In this document: positions 1 to 8,014 of the stretch, piece by piece | How positions within the stretch are numbered: the stretch's first letter is position 1 | Layout: every line of letters begins with the position of its first letter | Assembly: GCA_023489425.1 (NCBI GenBank) | Contig: JAMDCG010000037.1 | Coordinates: 1 to 32,216 of the forward strand | Direction of reading: 5' to 3' | Length of the DNA: 32,216 bases | Origin: Thermoplasmatota archaeon | GTDB lineage: Archaea > Thermoplasmatota > Thermoplasmata > Thermoplasmatales > Thermoplasmataceae | Translations under genes and position numbers: made by a program | Notes under the pieces: model-generated | What the model saw: only the letters and a program-made list of their open reading frames with translations | What the model was told of the DNA's origin: nothing | Database searches by the model: none

Positions 1-28
1 ATTAATGATTGACCCCAGTACATTTAAA

Positions 29-625
29 TCATTCTTTTCCGATTAAAGATGCCCTGAATAAAGACCTCAGCCTTACCCCATCGATTTCATCTTCCTGCAT
101 TTTAGATGCTATCACTATGGCAAGTTTTACTTCTCCACCTTCTTCCCTTATATCCTTGATTGTTCTTCTCAGGGTTTCGCCGGTACTGCATACATCGTCT
201 ATTACAATTATTTTCTTACCCTTGACTGATGCGAAGTTACTGCTGAAATAGCCATCCTTTCTTGAGGGGTGGGGCTTGTATATAATCAGTTCCTTGTCAA
301 GGAAATAGGAAATCATGGTTGCGTAGGGTATCCCGTTAACCGTGATTCCTAGTATAGAGTCGGTCTCATAATCTCCATCTGCAGATTCCTCCTCAATTAT
401 ATCCAGCATTATCTGTGATAGATTTGCTATCCTGTTCCCATAGACGCCAACACTTCTCCAGCCTATCTTCACGTCCTGAACGTTCTTCTGCTTCGTAAAG
501 TCTCTGGCCAGAAGCCATGTGACAGTATTAACCGAGAGATGTAATTCTGTGGAAATTTCCTTATCTGACATTCCCTTATTCTTTAACTGTAATGCCTTAT
601 TGTATAATTCATCCAAACTGTACAT
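29..625 (-). CDS. GfcR-like transcriptional regulator (HTH + orotate phosphoribosyltransferase-like domain)
   Basis: The 198-aa protein has an N-terminal helix-turn-helix (about residues 18-40, [19 protein letters not shown]) followed by a phosphoribosyltransferase fold. The PRPP-binding loop is visible at residues 139-150 ([12 protein letters not shown]). This architecture is that of the archaeal 'PyrE-like' proteins; in haloarchaea the family member GfcR regulates sugar catabolism and is not a true orotate PRTase. Here the ligand and target genes are unknown; a role in central carbon or nucleotide control is inference. It lies 25 nt downstream of the HIT gene on the same strand, so the two are probably co-transcribed. 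A good Shine-Dalgarno (GGGAGG, 634-639, minus strand) sits 8 nt before the ATG, as expected for an internal operon gene. Confidence 0.85.
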   Translation of the reverse strand: MYSLDELYNKALQLKNKGMSDKEISTELHLSVNTVTWLLARDFTKQKNVQDVKIGWRSVGVYGNRIANLSQIMLDIIEEESADGDYETDSILGITVNGIPYATMISYFLDKELIIYKPHPSRKDGYFSSNFASVKGKKIIVIDDVCSTGETLRRTIKDIREEGGEVKLAIVIASKMQEDEIDGVRLRSLFRASLIGKE

Positions 626-633
626 TTTAATTT

Positions 634-639
634 CCTCCC
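634..639 (-). promoter_or_regulatory. Shine-Dalgarno of the GfcR-like gene
   Basis: GGGAGG read on the minus strand, 8 nt before the ATG at 625. It supports translation of this gene from a polycistronic mRNA that starts upstream of the HIT gene. Confidence 0.6.
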
Positions 640-650
640 ATCCTATTATG

Positions 651-1076
651 TTAATCTATATTATTAATCTCATTTAATCTCTTTTCTATTCTTCTACAAT
701 CATTTTCTAACTCTTCCTCTGACTGTTGCAACCTGTTCCAGCCAATTTCCCTTCCACAGTGCCTTGGAATTATGTGAAGGTGATAGTGCATTACCATCTG
801 TCTTGCGCACTCTCCATTGTTCTGGCCTATGTTAATTCCATCTGCTTCGAATACATCTCTAAGAACTGACGCAATTTTTTTTGCGGCCTGTTGAATCTCC
901 AGGTACACTTCACTATCTATGTCAAAGATGTTTTCATAATGTTTACTGGGAATTATAAGCACATGTCCTTCTTCTACAGGATATTTGTCCATGAATCCTA
1001 TAACAGTACTGGTTCTGTAAAATATGTGAGCATCTTTTCCCGTTACAACATTACTGCAAAATACACACTTTTCCAA
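651..1076 (-). CDS. HIT family nucleotide-binding hydrolase
   Basis: A protein of about 141 aa with the histidine-triad motif HYHLHIIPR near residue 110, matching H-phi-H-phi-H-phi-phi, where the middle His is the nucleophile of nucleotide-phosphoramidase or diadenosine-polyphosphate hydrolases. An N-terminal CVFC pair and the segment [16 protein letters not shown] are typical of the family. The open frame extends to a TTG at 1109, but that codon lies next to the likely TATA element (1110-1120) and probably upstream of the transcript start. I therefore prefer the TTG at 1076, giving MEKCVFC, the usual HIT N-terminus. It is the first gene of a probable two-gene operon with the GfcR-like regulator. 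The natural substrate is not predictable. Confidence 0.85.
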   Translation of the reverse strand: MEKCVFCSNVVTGKDAHIFYRTSTVIGFMDKYPVEEGHVLIIPSKHYENIFDIDSEVYLEIQQAAKKIASVLRDVFEADGINIGQNNGECARQMVMHYHLHIIPRHCGREIGWNRLQQSEEELENDCRRIEKRLNEINNID

Positions 1077-1256
1077 TAGACTTACCAGATAGGTAATGGA
1101 AGACTGCAATTTTAAATTTTACCGACAACTAGCTGAAGTGAAATTCCTGAATAAGATTGCACTAAAAGCTACCATTATTAGAAAATTTTGGATTTTTGAA
1201 AAATAGTACTATCAAGATTCTGGCAAAAATTTTAAGGAAGAATAGCATGTTATTTC

Positions 1257-1427
1257 ATGAAATGCCCGGTATGTGGTAATACTGATGGAATAAAGGAGAA
1301 TAAACAATGGACTTTCAATTCATACATGGTAACAAGGTATACCTGTCCCAAATGCGGAGCAAACTTCAACTATTATAGTGGAGACAGGGGAGATTATACT
1401 ATTCCGAAGCCCAGAGAAATGAAATAG
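1257..1427 (+). CDS. small zinc-ribbon protein (56 aa)
   Basis: A 56-aa reading frame starts MKCPVCGNTDGIKE, with a second knuckle YTCPKCGANFNYY, giving two CxxC pairs (Cys3/Cys6 and Cys30/Cys33) about 24 residues apart. That is a complete zinc ribbon, so the frame is very likely real despite its size. A TATA-like stretch (CAAAAATTTTAAGG, about 1224-1237) lies about 26 nt upstream of the ATG, consistent with a leaderless transcript. It ends 6 nt before the next gene (DCC family), so the two are probably one transcript. No specific function is recognisable; single zinc ribbons in archaea can be transcription-associated or protein-binding modules. Confidence 0.72.
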   Translation: MKCPVCGNTDGIKENKQWTFNSYMVTRYTCPKCGANFNYYSGDRGDYTIPKPREMK

Positions 1428-1433
1428 ATATTA

Positions 1434-1829
1434 ATGAAATCTGAAAATGAACAGAAAAACTCGCTGCATCCAGAAATACATGTTACAAAAATTTTTTATG
1501 ATGATCGATGCGAGCTATGTAGATTTTCAACCGATCTGATCAGGGGAAGTGGCATTGAAACAATTCCTATGACTGGCACACCTTTCCAAAATTCAAATGA
1601 ATTAATTCTAAAAGATGAGAATGGAAATACTGACATAGGATTTGATGCAATTTTCAACCTTACAGGGAAAGTGACGATTCTGTTTCCTCTTTTGCCTGCC
1701 TTGTTCCTGTTAAAGATATCTGGAATCGGTGATGTGGCCTATAAAATTGTTTCGAGGAAGAGGCACAATGGAAAAATTCAGTGGCTTTTTTCGTTTCTAA
1801 ACAGGTTGAGAATAAGAAACACAGGTTAA
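1434..1829 (+). CDS. DCC-family (DUF393) thiol-disulfide oxidoreductase-like protein
   Basis: The 131-aa protein begins its domain with KIFYDDRCELCRFSTDLI (about residues 19-36). This matches the DUF393/DCC signature (YDGxCxxC, here YDDRCELC) with the CxxC at Cys28/Cys31. The central ENGNTDIGFDAIFNL and the hydrophobic LFPLLPALFLLKISGIGDVAYKIVSRKR fit the family's second half. DCC proteins are predicted thioredoxin-fold oxidoreductases with little biochemistry. It follows the zinc-ribbon gene by 6 nt and converges on the debranching-enzyme gene, with 10 nt between the stops. Partner proteins are unknown. Confidence 0.8.
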   Translation: MKSENEQKNSLHPEIHVTKIFYDDRCELCRFSTDLIRGSGIETIPMTGTPFQNSNELILKDENGNTDIGFDAIFNLTGKVTILFPLLPALFLLKISGIGDVAYKIVSRKRHNGKIQWLFSFLNRLRIRNTG

Positions 1830-1839
1830 TACTGTTTTA

Positions 1840-3945
1840 CTAAACTATCTCTCTCAAAATGGCTGAACCCCTTGCCTTCAGAAGGTATTGAGGTGAATCA
1901 AGCCTTATTGGAAGTGTGTCCATGTTCAAGATGTTTGTATCCAGATAGAGTTCCCATTTTTTAGTATCATTTGGAAGCTTGAACATGATATCGCTATCCG
2001 ATGAATTGAACAGCAGTAAAAGATCACCACCTGTAATCTTCCTGTAAGAATATTCTACCTCACTCGTGTATTCCCCATTTATCCACACCATAAGATGCTT
2101 AAGTGATGGATTCTTCCAATCTTCAATTTTAAGTTCCTCAAGGTTTTTGTCAAGCCAGACAACATCCTTCATTTCTGTCCCAGCTACAAGATCCCCTCTG
2201 AAAAAATTCTTTCTGGCAAGAACGGGGTTTGATCGCCTTAAAGCTATGGCTTTCTTAACGAATTTGTAAAGATTCTGCTTATCTTCATCCATATTCCAGT
2301 CATACCAGCTGATTTCATTATCCTGACAGTATGCATTGTTATTTCCCTGCTGTGTTCGTCCTATTTCATCTCCACCAAGTATCATGGGAGTTCCCTGTGA
2401 AACAAAAAGTGAGAGAAAGAAATTCTTGATGCTCCTGTATCTCAGTCCCATAATCTTCTTATCCTCTGTTCTCCCCTCTACGCCATAATTAAAGCTGTAA
2501 TTTTCATCTATCCCACCTTCAAATCCCTCAGTATTTGCTTCGTTATGCTTTGTGTTATATGAAACCAGATCCATAAGGGTAAATCCATCATGACATGTTA
2601 CAAAATTTATGCTGGAATGCGGTCTCTTGCCACCGTCATCATAAAGGTCGGGTGAGCCTGATATTCTTGTGGCAAATTCCCCAATCATTCCATCGTCTCC
2701 TCTCCAGTATTTCCTTAGGGAGTCCCTGTATTTACCATTCCATTCACTCCATTTTGGAGGAAAATTCCCTACCTGATATCCACCTGGTCCTATATCCCAC
2801 GGTTCAGCAATTAATTTAAGTCTTGAAAGTACTGGATCCTGATGGATCACGTTCATGAATGGGGAAAGCATGTTTATGCTGTAAAGGTTTCTTGCAAGTG
2901 TTGAAGCCAGATCAAACCTGAATCCATCTATTTGCATCTCTATTGCCCAGTATCTCAGGCTATCCATGATCATCTGTAAAACCTGAGGATTGCTTACGTT
3001 TAGACTGTTTCCGGTTCCGGTAAAATCAACATATTTGGATGGATCAGATGGGTCTAGAAAATAGTATGTTCTATTATCTATACCTCTAAATGAAAGCAGT
3101 GGACCCATATGGTTTCCCTCGGCCGTATGATTATAAACCACATCGAGTATTACCTCAATGCCATTGGAGTGAAGATTAAAAACCATATCCTTGAATTCCT
3201 TTATCTGATTATCATGGCTTGTTGAATACCTCAGATCAGGGGCAAAATATGCTATGGTATTATAGCCCCAGTAATTTGTCAGTCCCCTATCTACCAGTAC
3301 CTTATCGTCTACGTGCTGTTGCACCGGCATGAGTTCAACTGCAGTTATTCCCAGGTCCTTAAGATAGTTGATCACCTTTGAGGAGCCAAGCGCTGAATAG
3401 GTACCCCTGATATTCTTATCAAGATCTTCTTTCATCTGTGTAATGCTTTTTACATGCGTTTCATAGATTATGGTATCATTCCATCTCCTTTCAGGCTTTC
3501 TTACATCCTGCCAGTCGTAAAGATCATTGACAACCATTGACTTTGGCATGAATTCAGTATCATCCTCATTGTTAACAGATGAACCGTACATTATATCATA
3601 GGGAAATATGCTGTCATCCCAGTTTATTTTGGAATTAAGTGACTTTGCGTATGGATCTATAAGCAGTTTGTTCTTGTTGAATCTTAGACCTTGAGATGGA
3701 TCGAATGGACCACCCACATAGTAGCCATACAATTGTCCCTCTTTTATACCAGAAACCTCACAGTGCCAGACGTGTGCATCCACTTCTTTCATCGAAATGG
3801 TTTCATTTGGACACTTCAAATCAGAGGGTTTAAAAAGTGCAAGTTCAATTGATTCGGCGTCTTCAGAATATATTGCAAAATTTACTCCATCGTTCGTAAG
3901 AGTTGATCCGAGGGGATAAGGCTTCCCTTCTGAAACAATACCCAT
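1840..3945 (-). CDS. glgX: glycogen debranching enzyme (GlgX/TreX type, GH13)
   Basis: An alpha-amylase superfamily protein of about 701 aa that hydrolyses alpha-1,6 branch points of glycogen. An N-terminal CBM48-like beta domain (SEGKPYPLGSTLTNDGVNFAIYS) precedes the TIM barrel. Conserved regions are visible: DVVYNHTAEG (region I), DGFRFDLA with nucleophile Asp345, IAEPWDIG with acid/base Glu381, and FVTCHDGFTLMD with Asp453. WSEWNGKYRDSLRKYWRGD is the typical GlgX/TreX segment. The frame opens at a TTG (3969), but the ATG at 3945 starts MGIVSEGKPYPLG, the usual family N-terminus, so I use that. Length agrees with archaeal TreX. It is monocistronic and convergent with the DCC gene. TreX is the alternative symbol used in Sulfolobus. 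Confidence 0.95.
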   Translation of the reverse strand: MGIVSEGKPYPLGSTLTNDGVNFAIYSEDAESIELALFKPSDLKCPNETISMKEVDAHVWHCEVSGIKEGQLYGYYVGGPFDPSQGLRFNKNKLLIDPYAKSLNSKINWDDSIFPYDIMYGSSVNNEDDTEFMPKSMVVNDLYDWQDVRKPERRWNDTIIYETHVKSITQMKEDLDKNIRGTYSALGSSKVINYLKDLGITAVELMPVQQHVDDKVLVDRGLTNYWGYNTIAYFAPDLRYSTSHDNQIKEFKDMVFNLHSNGIEVILDVVYNHTAEGNHMGPLLSFRGIDNRTYYFLDPSDPSKYVDFTGTGNSLNVSNPQVLQMIMDSLRYWAIEMQIDGFRFDLASTLARNLYSINMLSPFMNVIHQDPVLSRLKLIAEPWDIGPGGYQVGNFPPKWSEWNGKYRDSLRKYWRGDDGMIGEFATRISGSPDLYDDGGKRPHSSINFVTCHDGFTLMDLVSYNTKHNEANTEGFEGGIDENYSFNYGVEGRTEDKKIMGLRYRSIKNFFLSLFVSQGTPMILGGDEIGRTQQGNNNAYCQDNEISWYDWNMDEDKQNLYKFVKKAIALRRSNPVLARKNFFRGDLVAGTEMKDVVWLDKNLEELKIEDWKNPSLKHLMVWINGEYTSEVEYSYRKITGGDLLLLFNSSDSDIMFKLPNDTKKWELYLDTNILNMDTLPIRLDSPQYLLKARGSAILREIV

Positions 3946-4073
3946 AAGCACTGTAGTATACTGGTGCAATTAATCTTTACTGAATTGTGCATTTCAAAAC
4001 TTATTTCACTAAGTTCTGTGTATGTTTGCAACCATAATTAGTTCAGTACATAAGAAAACAGGAAAAAAGTAAA

Positions 4074-4088
4074 TATGTTCTAAACATA
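4074..4088. promoter_or_regulatory. 15-bp palindrome at the isochorismatase-like gene start (operator candidate)
   Basis: TATGTT-CTA-AACATA is a perfect 6-bp inverted repeat with a 3-nt centre, ending 7 nt before the ATG at 4096 and next to an AT-rich TATA-like stretch (GTAAATAT). A protein bound here would cover the transcription start, so it could be an operator. Short AT-rich palindromes also arise by chance. Confidence 0.3.
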
Positions 4089-4095
4089 CAAAAAT

Positions 4096-4674
4096 ATGGT
4101 TAAAGGAGAAATATACAAAGATATAAGAGGGGTAGTAAAACCAGAGCATTCAGCCCTGATAATATGGGATGTTCAGAATATGCTTGTGGGTAGAATATTC
4201 AACAAAGAGGAATTCATTAAAAATAACACTGAACTAATAAAAAGGGCACATGAACTTGAAATACCTGTAATTTTTACGAAGATAACACCTCTGCCGGAAA
4301 AATTTGAATCTGCCCCGAGACTTGCAAGAGGTGGATTTCCAAAGGAAATGGATAAAAGTATGTTTGAACTTACTATTAAGCCTGAAGACTCAGATATTGT
4401 ATTAAACAAGAACACCGCAAGCATATTTATAGGAACAAATTTTGAGATGATGATGAGAAATGCAGGAATAGAGACCCTTATTTATACAGGAATTGCCACC
4501 GAAATTGGTGTGGAATCCAGTGTGAGAGATGGCTCCAACAGAGGCTTTTATAATGTTGTGATAAAGGACGCAGTTTCTTCAGGGAACAGAGAGGCCCATG
4601 AGAGATCACTGAAAAATATGGAACTTATGTTCAATGTCATTTCAAAGGATGAACTTTTGAACCTGTGGAAATGA
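4096..4674 (+). CDS. isochorismatase-like hydrolase lacking the catalytic cysteine
   Basis: A 192-aa protein with the isochorismatase (cysteine hydrolase) fold. The catalytic Asp is at residue 25 (LIIWDVQNML) and Lys at 105 (LNKNTASIFIGT). The segment TGIATEIGVESSVRDG aligns with the canonical TGxxTxxCVxxTARDA, but the position of the nucleophilic Cys is Gly138. Amidases of the family (nicotinamidase, N-carbamoylsarcosine amidase) need that Cys. True isochorismatases such as EntB and PhzD carry Gly there and act by acid/base chemistry on a vinyl ether. A Cys-independent hydrolase is therefore more likely than a nicotinamidase; the substrate is unknown. No siderophore or phenazine genes are nearby. 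It is monocistronic, with a T-rich stretch (about 4704-4709) after the stop. Confidence 0.85.
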   Translation: MVKGEIYKDIRGVVKPEHSALIIWDVQNMLVGRIFNKEEFIKNNTELIKRAHELEIPVIFTKITPLPEKFESAPRLARGGFPKEMDKSMFELTIKPEDSDIVLNKNTASIFIGTNFEMMMRNAGIETLIYTGIATEIGVESSVRDGSNRGFYNVVIKDAVSSGNREAHERSLKNMELMFNVISKDELLNLWK

Positions 4675-4748
4675 AAACCCAATAGAAATTCAACCAGAAT
4701 TAATTTTTTATTATGTGGCTTATACTGAGTATTAAACCTTAACAAACA

Positions 4749-4758
4749 AATAAGTATA
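4749..4758 (+). promoter_or_regulatory. TATA box of citrate synthase gene
   Basis: AATAAGTATA-type element centred about 24 nt before the ATG at 4777. This spacing is that of an archaeal leaderless promoter and places the alternative upstream TTG (4762) within the promoter, not the message. Confidence 0.5.
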
Positions 4759-4776
4759 TTTTTGATATATAGGGAT

Positions 4777-5934
4777 ATGACAGACGAAAAAGTTACAATC
4801 AGTAAAGGACTAGAAGGTATTTTTATTGCTGATACAACACTCTGTAAGATCGATGGAACTAATGGAAAATTATGGTATAGGGGATATCCTATTGAGGTTC
4901 TAGCAGATAAATCAAATTATGAGGAAGTTGCTTTCCTACTCCTCTATGGACATCTGCCAAACAGACACGAAATGGATGTCTTTGATGCAAGATTAAAGGA
5001 TGAGAGAGAGGTCTCCAGCGAAATTAAGGAGATCATAAAGATGTATTCTGGTAAAGCTCATCCCAATGACGTTCTTAGAACATGTGTTTCAGCCCTATCT
5101 ACATACGATGATGATATGAGTGACAGGAGCAAGGAAGCCAATCTTGAACGGGCAGTAAAACTTATTGCTAAACTGCCCACCATTATTGCAATGATAGGAA
5201 GAACCATGAGAGGAAAAGGCTTCGTTGAACCGGACAGGTCACTCTCCCATTCATCAAACTTTTTATATATGTTAACAGGCAAGAGACCGGACAAGGAATC
5301 TGCAAAGCTAATTGATCTGATGTTCATACTTCACGCAGAACACGGCAGTAACGCTTCTACATTTTCAACTCTTGTTACAGGATCAACACTGGCTGATACA
5401 TACTCAGCAGTTGTAGCAGGAATAGCAACGCTCAGGGGTCCTCTCCATGGTGGTGCAGATGAAGCAGCACTAAACATGATGAAGGCCATAGGAGAACCTG
5501 ATAATACTGAAAAATATATTGAGGATGCACTTGCTGGAAAACAGAGAATTATGGGATTTGGACACAGGGTTTACAAGGCCTATGATCCAAGGGCAAAGGT
5601 TGTATACAAATATCTTCAGTCCTTCATGAAAACTACCACTGATCCACAGATAGAGAAATTGCTTGAAATTGCCATAAGAGCCGAAAAGCTGATGGAAGAA
5701 AAGCTCAGTAAGACAAAAGGGATTTGGCCAAATATAGACTTTTTCTCTGGTCCACTTTACACAGCAATGGACATTCCATCCGATCTGTTTACCCCAATAT
5801 TCGCAGCATCTAGAATGGCTGGATGGACAGCTCACCTATTTGAATACTGGGAGAATAACAGACTGTTTAGACCACTGGATAACTATGTGGGCAAGCTGGA
5901 TGTTGAATACGTACCAATTGATAAGAGACAGTGA
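4777..5934 (+). CDS. gltA: citrate synthase
   Basis: A 385-aa protein that condenses acetyl-CoA and oxaloacetate in the citric acid cycle. The N-terminus MTDEKVTISKGLEGIFIADT and the motif WYRGYPIEVLA are typical of small type-II archaeal/Gram-positive citrate synthases. Active-site elements are present: HAEHGSNASTF, GPLHGGADE (His224), MGFGHRVYKAYDPRA (His263) and NIDFFSGPLY (Asp321). I chose the ATG at 4777 over an upstream TTG (4762) because a TATA element sits about 24 nt before it and the resulting length equals that of the well-studied Thermoplasma enzyme. A methylcitrate synthase activity cannot be excluded, but no methylcitrate lyase or dehydratase gene is adjacent. Confidence 0.95.
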   Translation: MTDEKVTISKGLEGIFIADTTLCKIDGTNGKLWYRGYPIEVLADKSNYEEVAFLLLYGHLPNRHEMDVFDARLKDEREVSSEIKEIIKMYSGKAHPNDVLRTCVSALSTYDDDMSDRSKEANLERAVKLIAKLPTIIAMIGRTMRGKGFVEPDRSLSHSSNFLYMLTGKRPDKESAKLIDLMFILHAEHGSNASTFSTLVTGSTLADTYSAVVAGIATLRGPLHGGADEAALNMMKAIGEPDNTEKYIEDALAGKQRIMGFGHRVYKAYDPRAKVVYKYLQSFMKTTTDPQIEKLLEIAIRAEKLMEEKLSKTKGIWPNIDFFSGPLYTAMDIPSDLFTPIFAASRMAGWTAHLFEYWENNRLFRPLDNYVGKLDVEYVPIDKRQ

Positions 5935-6044
5935 ACCAACAATTATCAAAAATTTTTAATTTAACTATTCTTAATATGACTTACTACTGGACTGCAGTGG
6001 TTTGATCTTAATACAGTTGCAGTCTGTATACTCACGTCGTGAAT

Positions 6045-6692
6045 TCAATATAAACTGTTTTTGTTTGCAACATTCTGGAAATAAAAATTGTTTAGCAGCT
6101 CATAACGTATATCACTCGGATCACCATGGCCCGGATATATTCTTGTAGACTCCTTCATCTGGGAAAGTTTTTTCAGACTTCTGATCATGTCTTCTTCATT
6201 ACCTCCAAAATCCATTCTTCCTATGGACATTCTGAATAACGTGTCTCCGGTGAGTATGAAGCCGTCTCCAACTATACAGGAACTTCCAGGTGTGTGCCCA
6301 GGAGTTTCCATAATTTTCAACTGGTGACTCCCAACCTTGAATACGAATCCATCACTGAATGTTATAATGCTGTCGGGAATTTCTGCCTTTAAACCCTTTA
6401 TGAAATGCTCCGCCGAATAATCTTTTGATTGAAGCATTTCTTTATCCTTTTCGTTGATATAAAATGGAATATCATACTTCCTCTGTATTTCTCTTGCTGC
6501 CAGAAAATGGTCGAAGTGACCATGTGTGGCAATGATAAATTTTGGCTTCAGATTGAACTTTTCAATTTCTTCTATTATCTTTTCAGGATTTCCTCCTGCA
6601 TCAACTATAACACATTCATCTGAATTTGACAGTATATAGCAGTCCGTCATCAGTGGACCAACTGTGATCTTCCTGATCTTTAAAAGTTTCAA
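6045..6692 (-). CDS. metallo-beta-lactamase-fold hydrolase (glyoxalase II-like)
   Basis: A 215-aa MBL-fold protein with the full metal-binding set: THGHFDH (His57, His59, Asp61, His62), His133 in TPGHTPGSSC, Asp150 in LTGDTLFRMSIGR and His189 in YPGHGDP. GDTLF...GRxDFGG and PGHG are the pattern of the glyoxalase-II/persulfide-dioxygenase branch. At 215 aa it lacks the C-terminal substrate domain of true glyoxalase II, as do many archaeal homologues. It is divergent from the disulfide oxidoreductase gene. A role in thiol or thioester hydrolysis is plausible; the substrate is unknown. Confidence 0.9.
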   Translation of the reverse strand: MKLLKIRKITVGPLMTDCYILSNSDECVIVDAGGNPEKIIEEIEKFNLKPKFIIATHGHFDHFLAAREIQRKYDIPFYINEKDKEMLQSKDYSAEHFIKGLKAEIPDSIITFSDGFVFKVGSHQLKIMETPGHTPGSSCIVGDGFILTGDTLFRMSIGRMDFGGNEEDMIRSLKKLSQMKESTRIYPGHGDPSDIRYELLNNFYFQNVANKNSLY

Positions 6693-6779
6693 TATTTGGA
6701 AATTAGTATCTTGATTAAAATTGTTATGTTTTATACTACTGGAATTAATGAATAATTCATTCAGATAGATGTGACTGTT

Positions 6780-6805
6780 GTGAAAAATATTATTATATTT
6801 TTCAC
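6780..6805. promoter_or_regulatory. perfect 11-bp inverted repeat in the divergent intergenic region
   Basis: Arms GTGAAAAATAT (6780-6790) and ATATTTTTCAC (6795-6805) are perfectly complementary around a 4-nt centre. The site lies in the 250-nt gap between the MBL-hydrolase start (6692) and the disulfide oxidoreductase start (6943). The gap otherwise holds no gene that I can support. It could be a dimeric regulator's operator. A terminator role is unlikely because both flanking genes read away from it. The function is inferred from symmetry only. Confidence 0.4.
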
Positions 6806-6942
6806 GGGTCTGTATTTATTAGCCTAATGCGGTATGTTATATGGATTAAAGTGAAATTTAAAATACATCAACTATGGATATTTCCAGTTTACATTTTAAT
6901 TTTTACAAACATGTTTTAATAACTTATCACAATGCATTAAAC

Positions 6943-7602
6943 ATGCAATTAATAAATGATGAATACAGAACAAAATTAAAAGAACAGTTTTCTACCACAA
7001 TGGTGGATGAAGTTACAATTAAGGTCTTCAAGGATGATAATAAGTCGTGCCAGTACTGCAACGATACAGAACAGCTAATGAGGGAGATAGCAGAAATAAC
7101 AGATAAGGTTAAGGTTGAGATACATGAACTTGGAGATGAGGAATCAAAGAAATATAAAATAGAAAAGGCTCCAGTGGTCATACTATTTTCAGACAGATTC
7201 CAGAATGGAAATGTGAGATACTTTGGGATTCCATCAGGTTATGAATTCAGGTCTATAATTGAAGATATAGAAACATTCTCCACTGGGAAGATAGAACTCA
7301 GGGAAAGCACAATTGATAAGTTAAAAACCATTGAAAAACCGGTCAGCATAAGAGTGTTTATAACACCAACCTGCCCATACTGCCCTTCAGCAGTTAGAAT
7401 GGCACACAATTTTGCCCTTGTGAACCCAAATATTACTGGAGATATGGTAGAATCATACGAATTTGAAGAAGAGGCAGAAGCCGCAGCAGTTTCAAGCGTT
7501 CCACACACAACCATAAGTAATATTGATGAGCCAATAATCGGAGCCCAACCCGAAGAGATATTCCTCGATCAGGTTCTATTTTCAGCAGCCCAGGCACCAT
7601 AA
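6943..7602 (+). CDS. protein disulfide oxidoreductase (PDO), two thioredoxin folds
   Basis: A 219-aa protein with two tandem thioredoxin/glutaredoxin domains. Domain one carries CQYC (Cys36/Cys39) and the cis-Pro region KAPVVILF. Domain two carries CPYC (Cys144/Cys147) and VPHTTI. This is the architecture of hyperthermophile/thermoacidophile PDO, which makes and shuffles intracellular disulfides. The open frame extends to an ATG at 6874, but the ATG at 6943 (MQLINDEYRTKL) has a TATA-like TTTTAATAA centred about 26 nt upstream, so the 23 extra residues are probably untranslated. The protein ends with a T8 run directly after the stop. CPYC suggests a more oxidising or glutaredoxin-like C-terminal site. 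Confidence 0.9.
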   Translation: MQLINDEYRTKLKEQFSTTMVDEVTIKVFKDDNKSCQYCNDTEQLMREIAEITDKVKVEIHELGDEESKKYKIEKAPVVILFSDRFQNGNVRYFGIPSGYEFRSIIEDIETFSTGKIELRESTIDKLKTIEKPVSIRVFITPTCPYCPSAVRMAHNFALVNPNITGDMVESYEFEEEAEAAAVSSVPHTTISNIDEPIIGAQPEEIFLDQVLFSAAQAP

Positions 7603-7605
7603 TCC

Positions 7606-7613
7606 TTTTTTTT
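7606..7613 (+). terminator. poly-T terminator after PDO gene
   Basis: A run of eight T begins 3 nt after the TAA stop of the disulfide oxidoreductase gene and precedes the promoter of the SCP2 gene. T-rich tracts without a hairpin are the normal intrinsic termination signal in archaea. Confidence 0.55.
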
Positions 7614-7674
7614 ATATACCCAAACAATATAAATAATACCAATAAACATATAATATGCTGTATCATTGTAATCC

Positions 7675-8010
7675 ATGTCTTCAGGCGATGTTTTAAAACA
7701 AATGTTAGATAAATATGGAAATGATGAGGATGTAAAGAAAGAAATTGCCACTATGGAAAAAACATTCCAGTTTGCCCCTACAGATGGTGAGGCCTATTAT
7801 GTCAAGGTAACCAAGGGTGAAGTAACATTCAATATGGGAACTGATTCAGCACCTACCGCAACAATTAGTGGAAAGGAAGAGACGTTATTGAGCCTTTTCA
7901 ATGGCACAATTGATCCTGTAATGTCATACATGACAGGAAAAATTAAGATTTCTGGAGATCTCATGAGTGCAACAAAAATGACGGGTCTTGTGAAGAAACT
8001 CAGGAAGTGA
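7675..8010 (+). CDS. SCP2 sterol-carrier-like lipid/acyl-CoA binding protein
   Basis: A 111-aa stand-alone SCP2 domain. The central pattern FQFAPTDGEAYYVKVTKGEVTF, then ATISGKEETLLSLFNGTIDPVMSYMTGKIKISGDLMSATK, is the usual SCP2 hydrophobic-tunnel core and its amphipathic C-terminus. The family binds fatty acids, acyl-CoA or isoprenoids. It is followed after only 4 nt by the hydroxyacyl-CoA dehydrogenase/enoyl-CoA hydratase fusion, so a shared transcript and a role in presenting acyl-CoA substrates are likely (inference). A TATA-like ACATATAATA lies about 25 nt upstream of the ATG. Confidence 0.88.
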   Translation: MSSGDVLKQMLDKYGNDEDVKKEIATMEKTFQFAPTDGEAYYVKVTKGEVTFNMGTDSAPTATISGKEETLLSLFNGTIDPVMSYMTGKIKISGDLMSATKMTGLVKKLRK

Positions 8011-8014
8011 TCCT

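Noticed and set aside
5990..6024. 7-bp inverted repeat GACTGCA ... TGCAGTC after citrate synthase
   Set aside because: The stem is short, the loop is 21 nt and no U-run follows; likely chance.
6874..6942. N-terminal 23-residue extension of the disulfide oxidoreductase
   Set aside because: The TATA-like element lies within it and the residues resemble no family N-terminus; the start at 6943 fits better.
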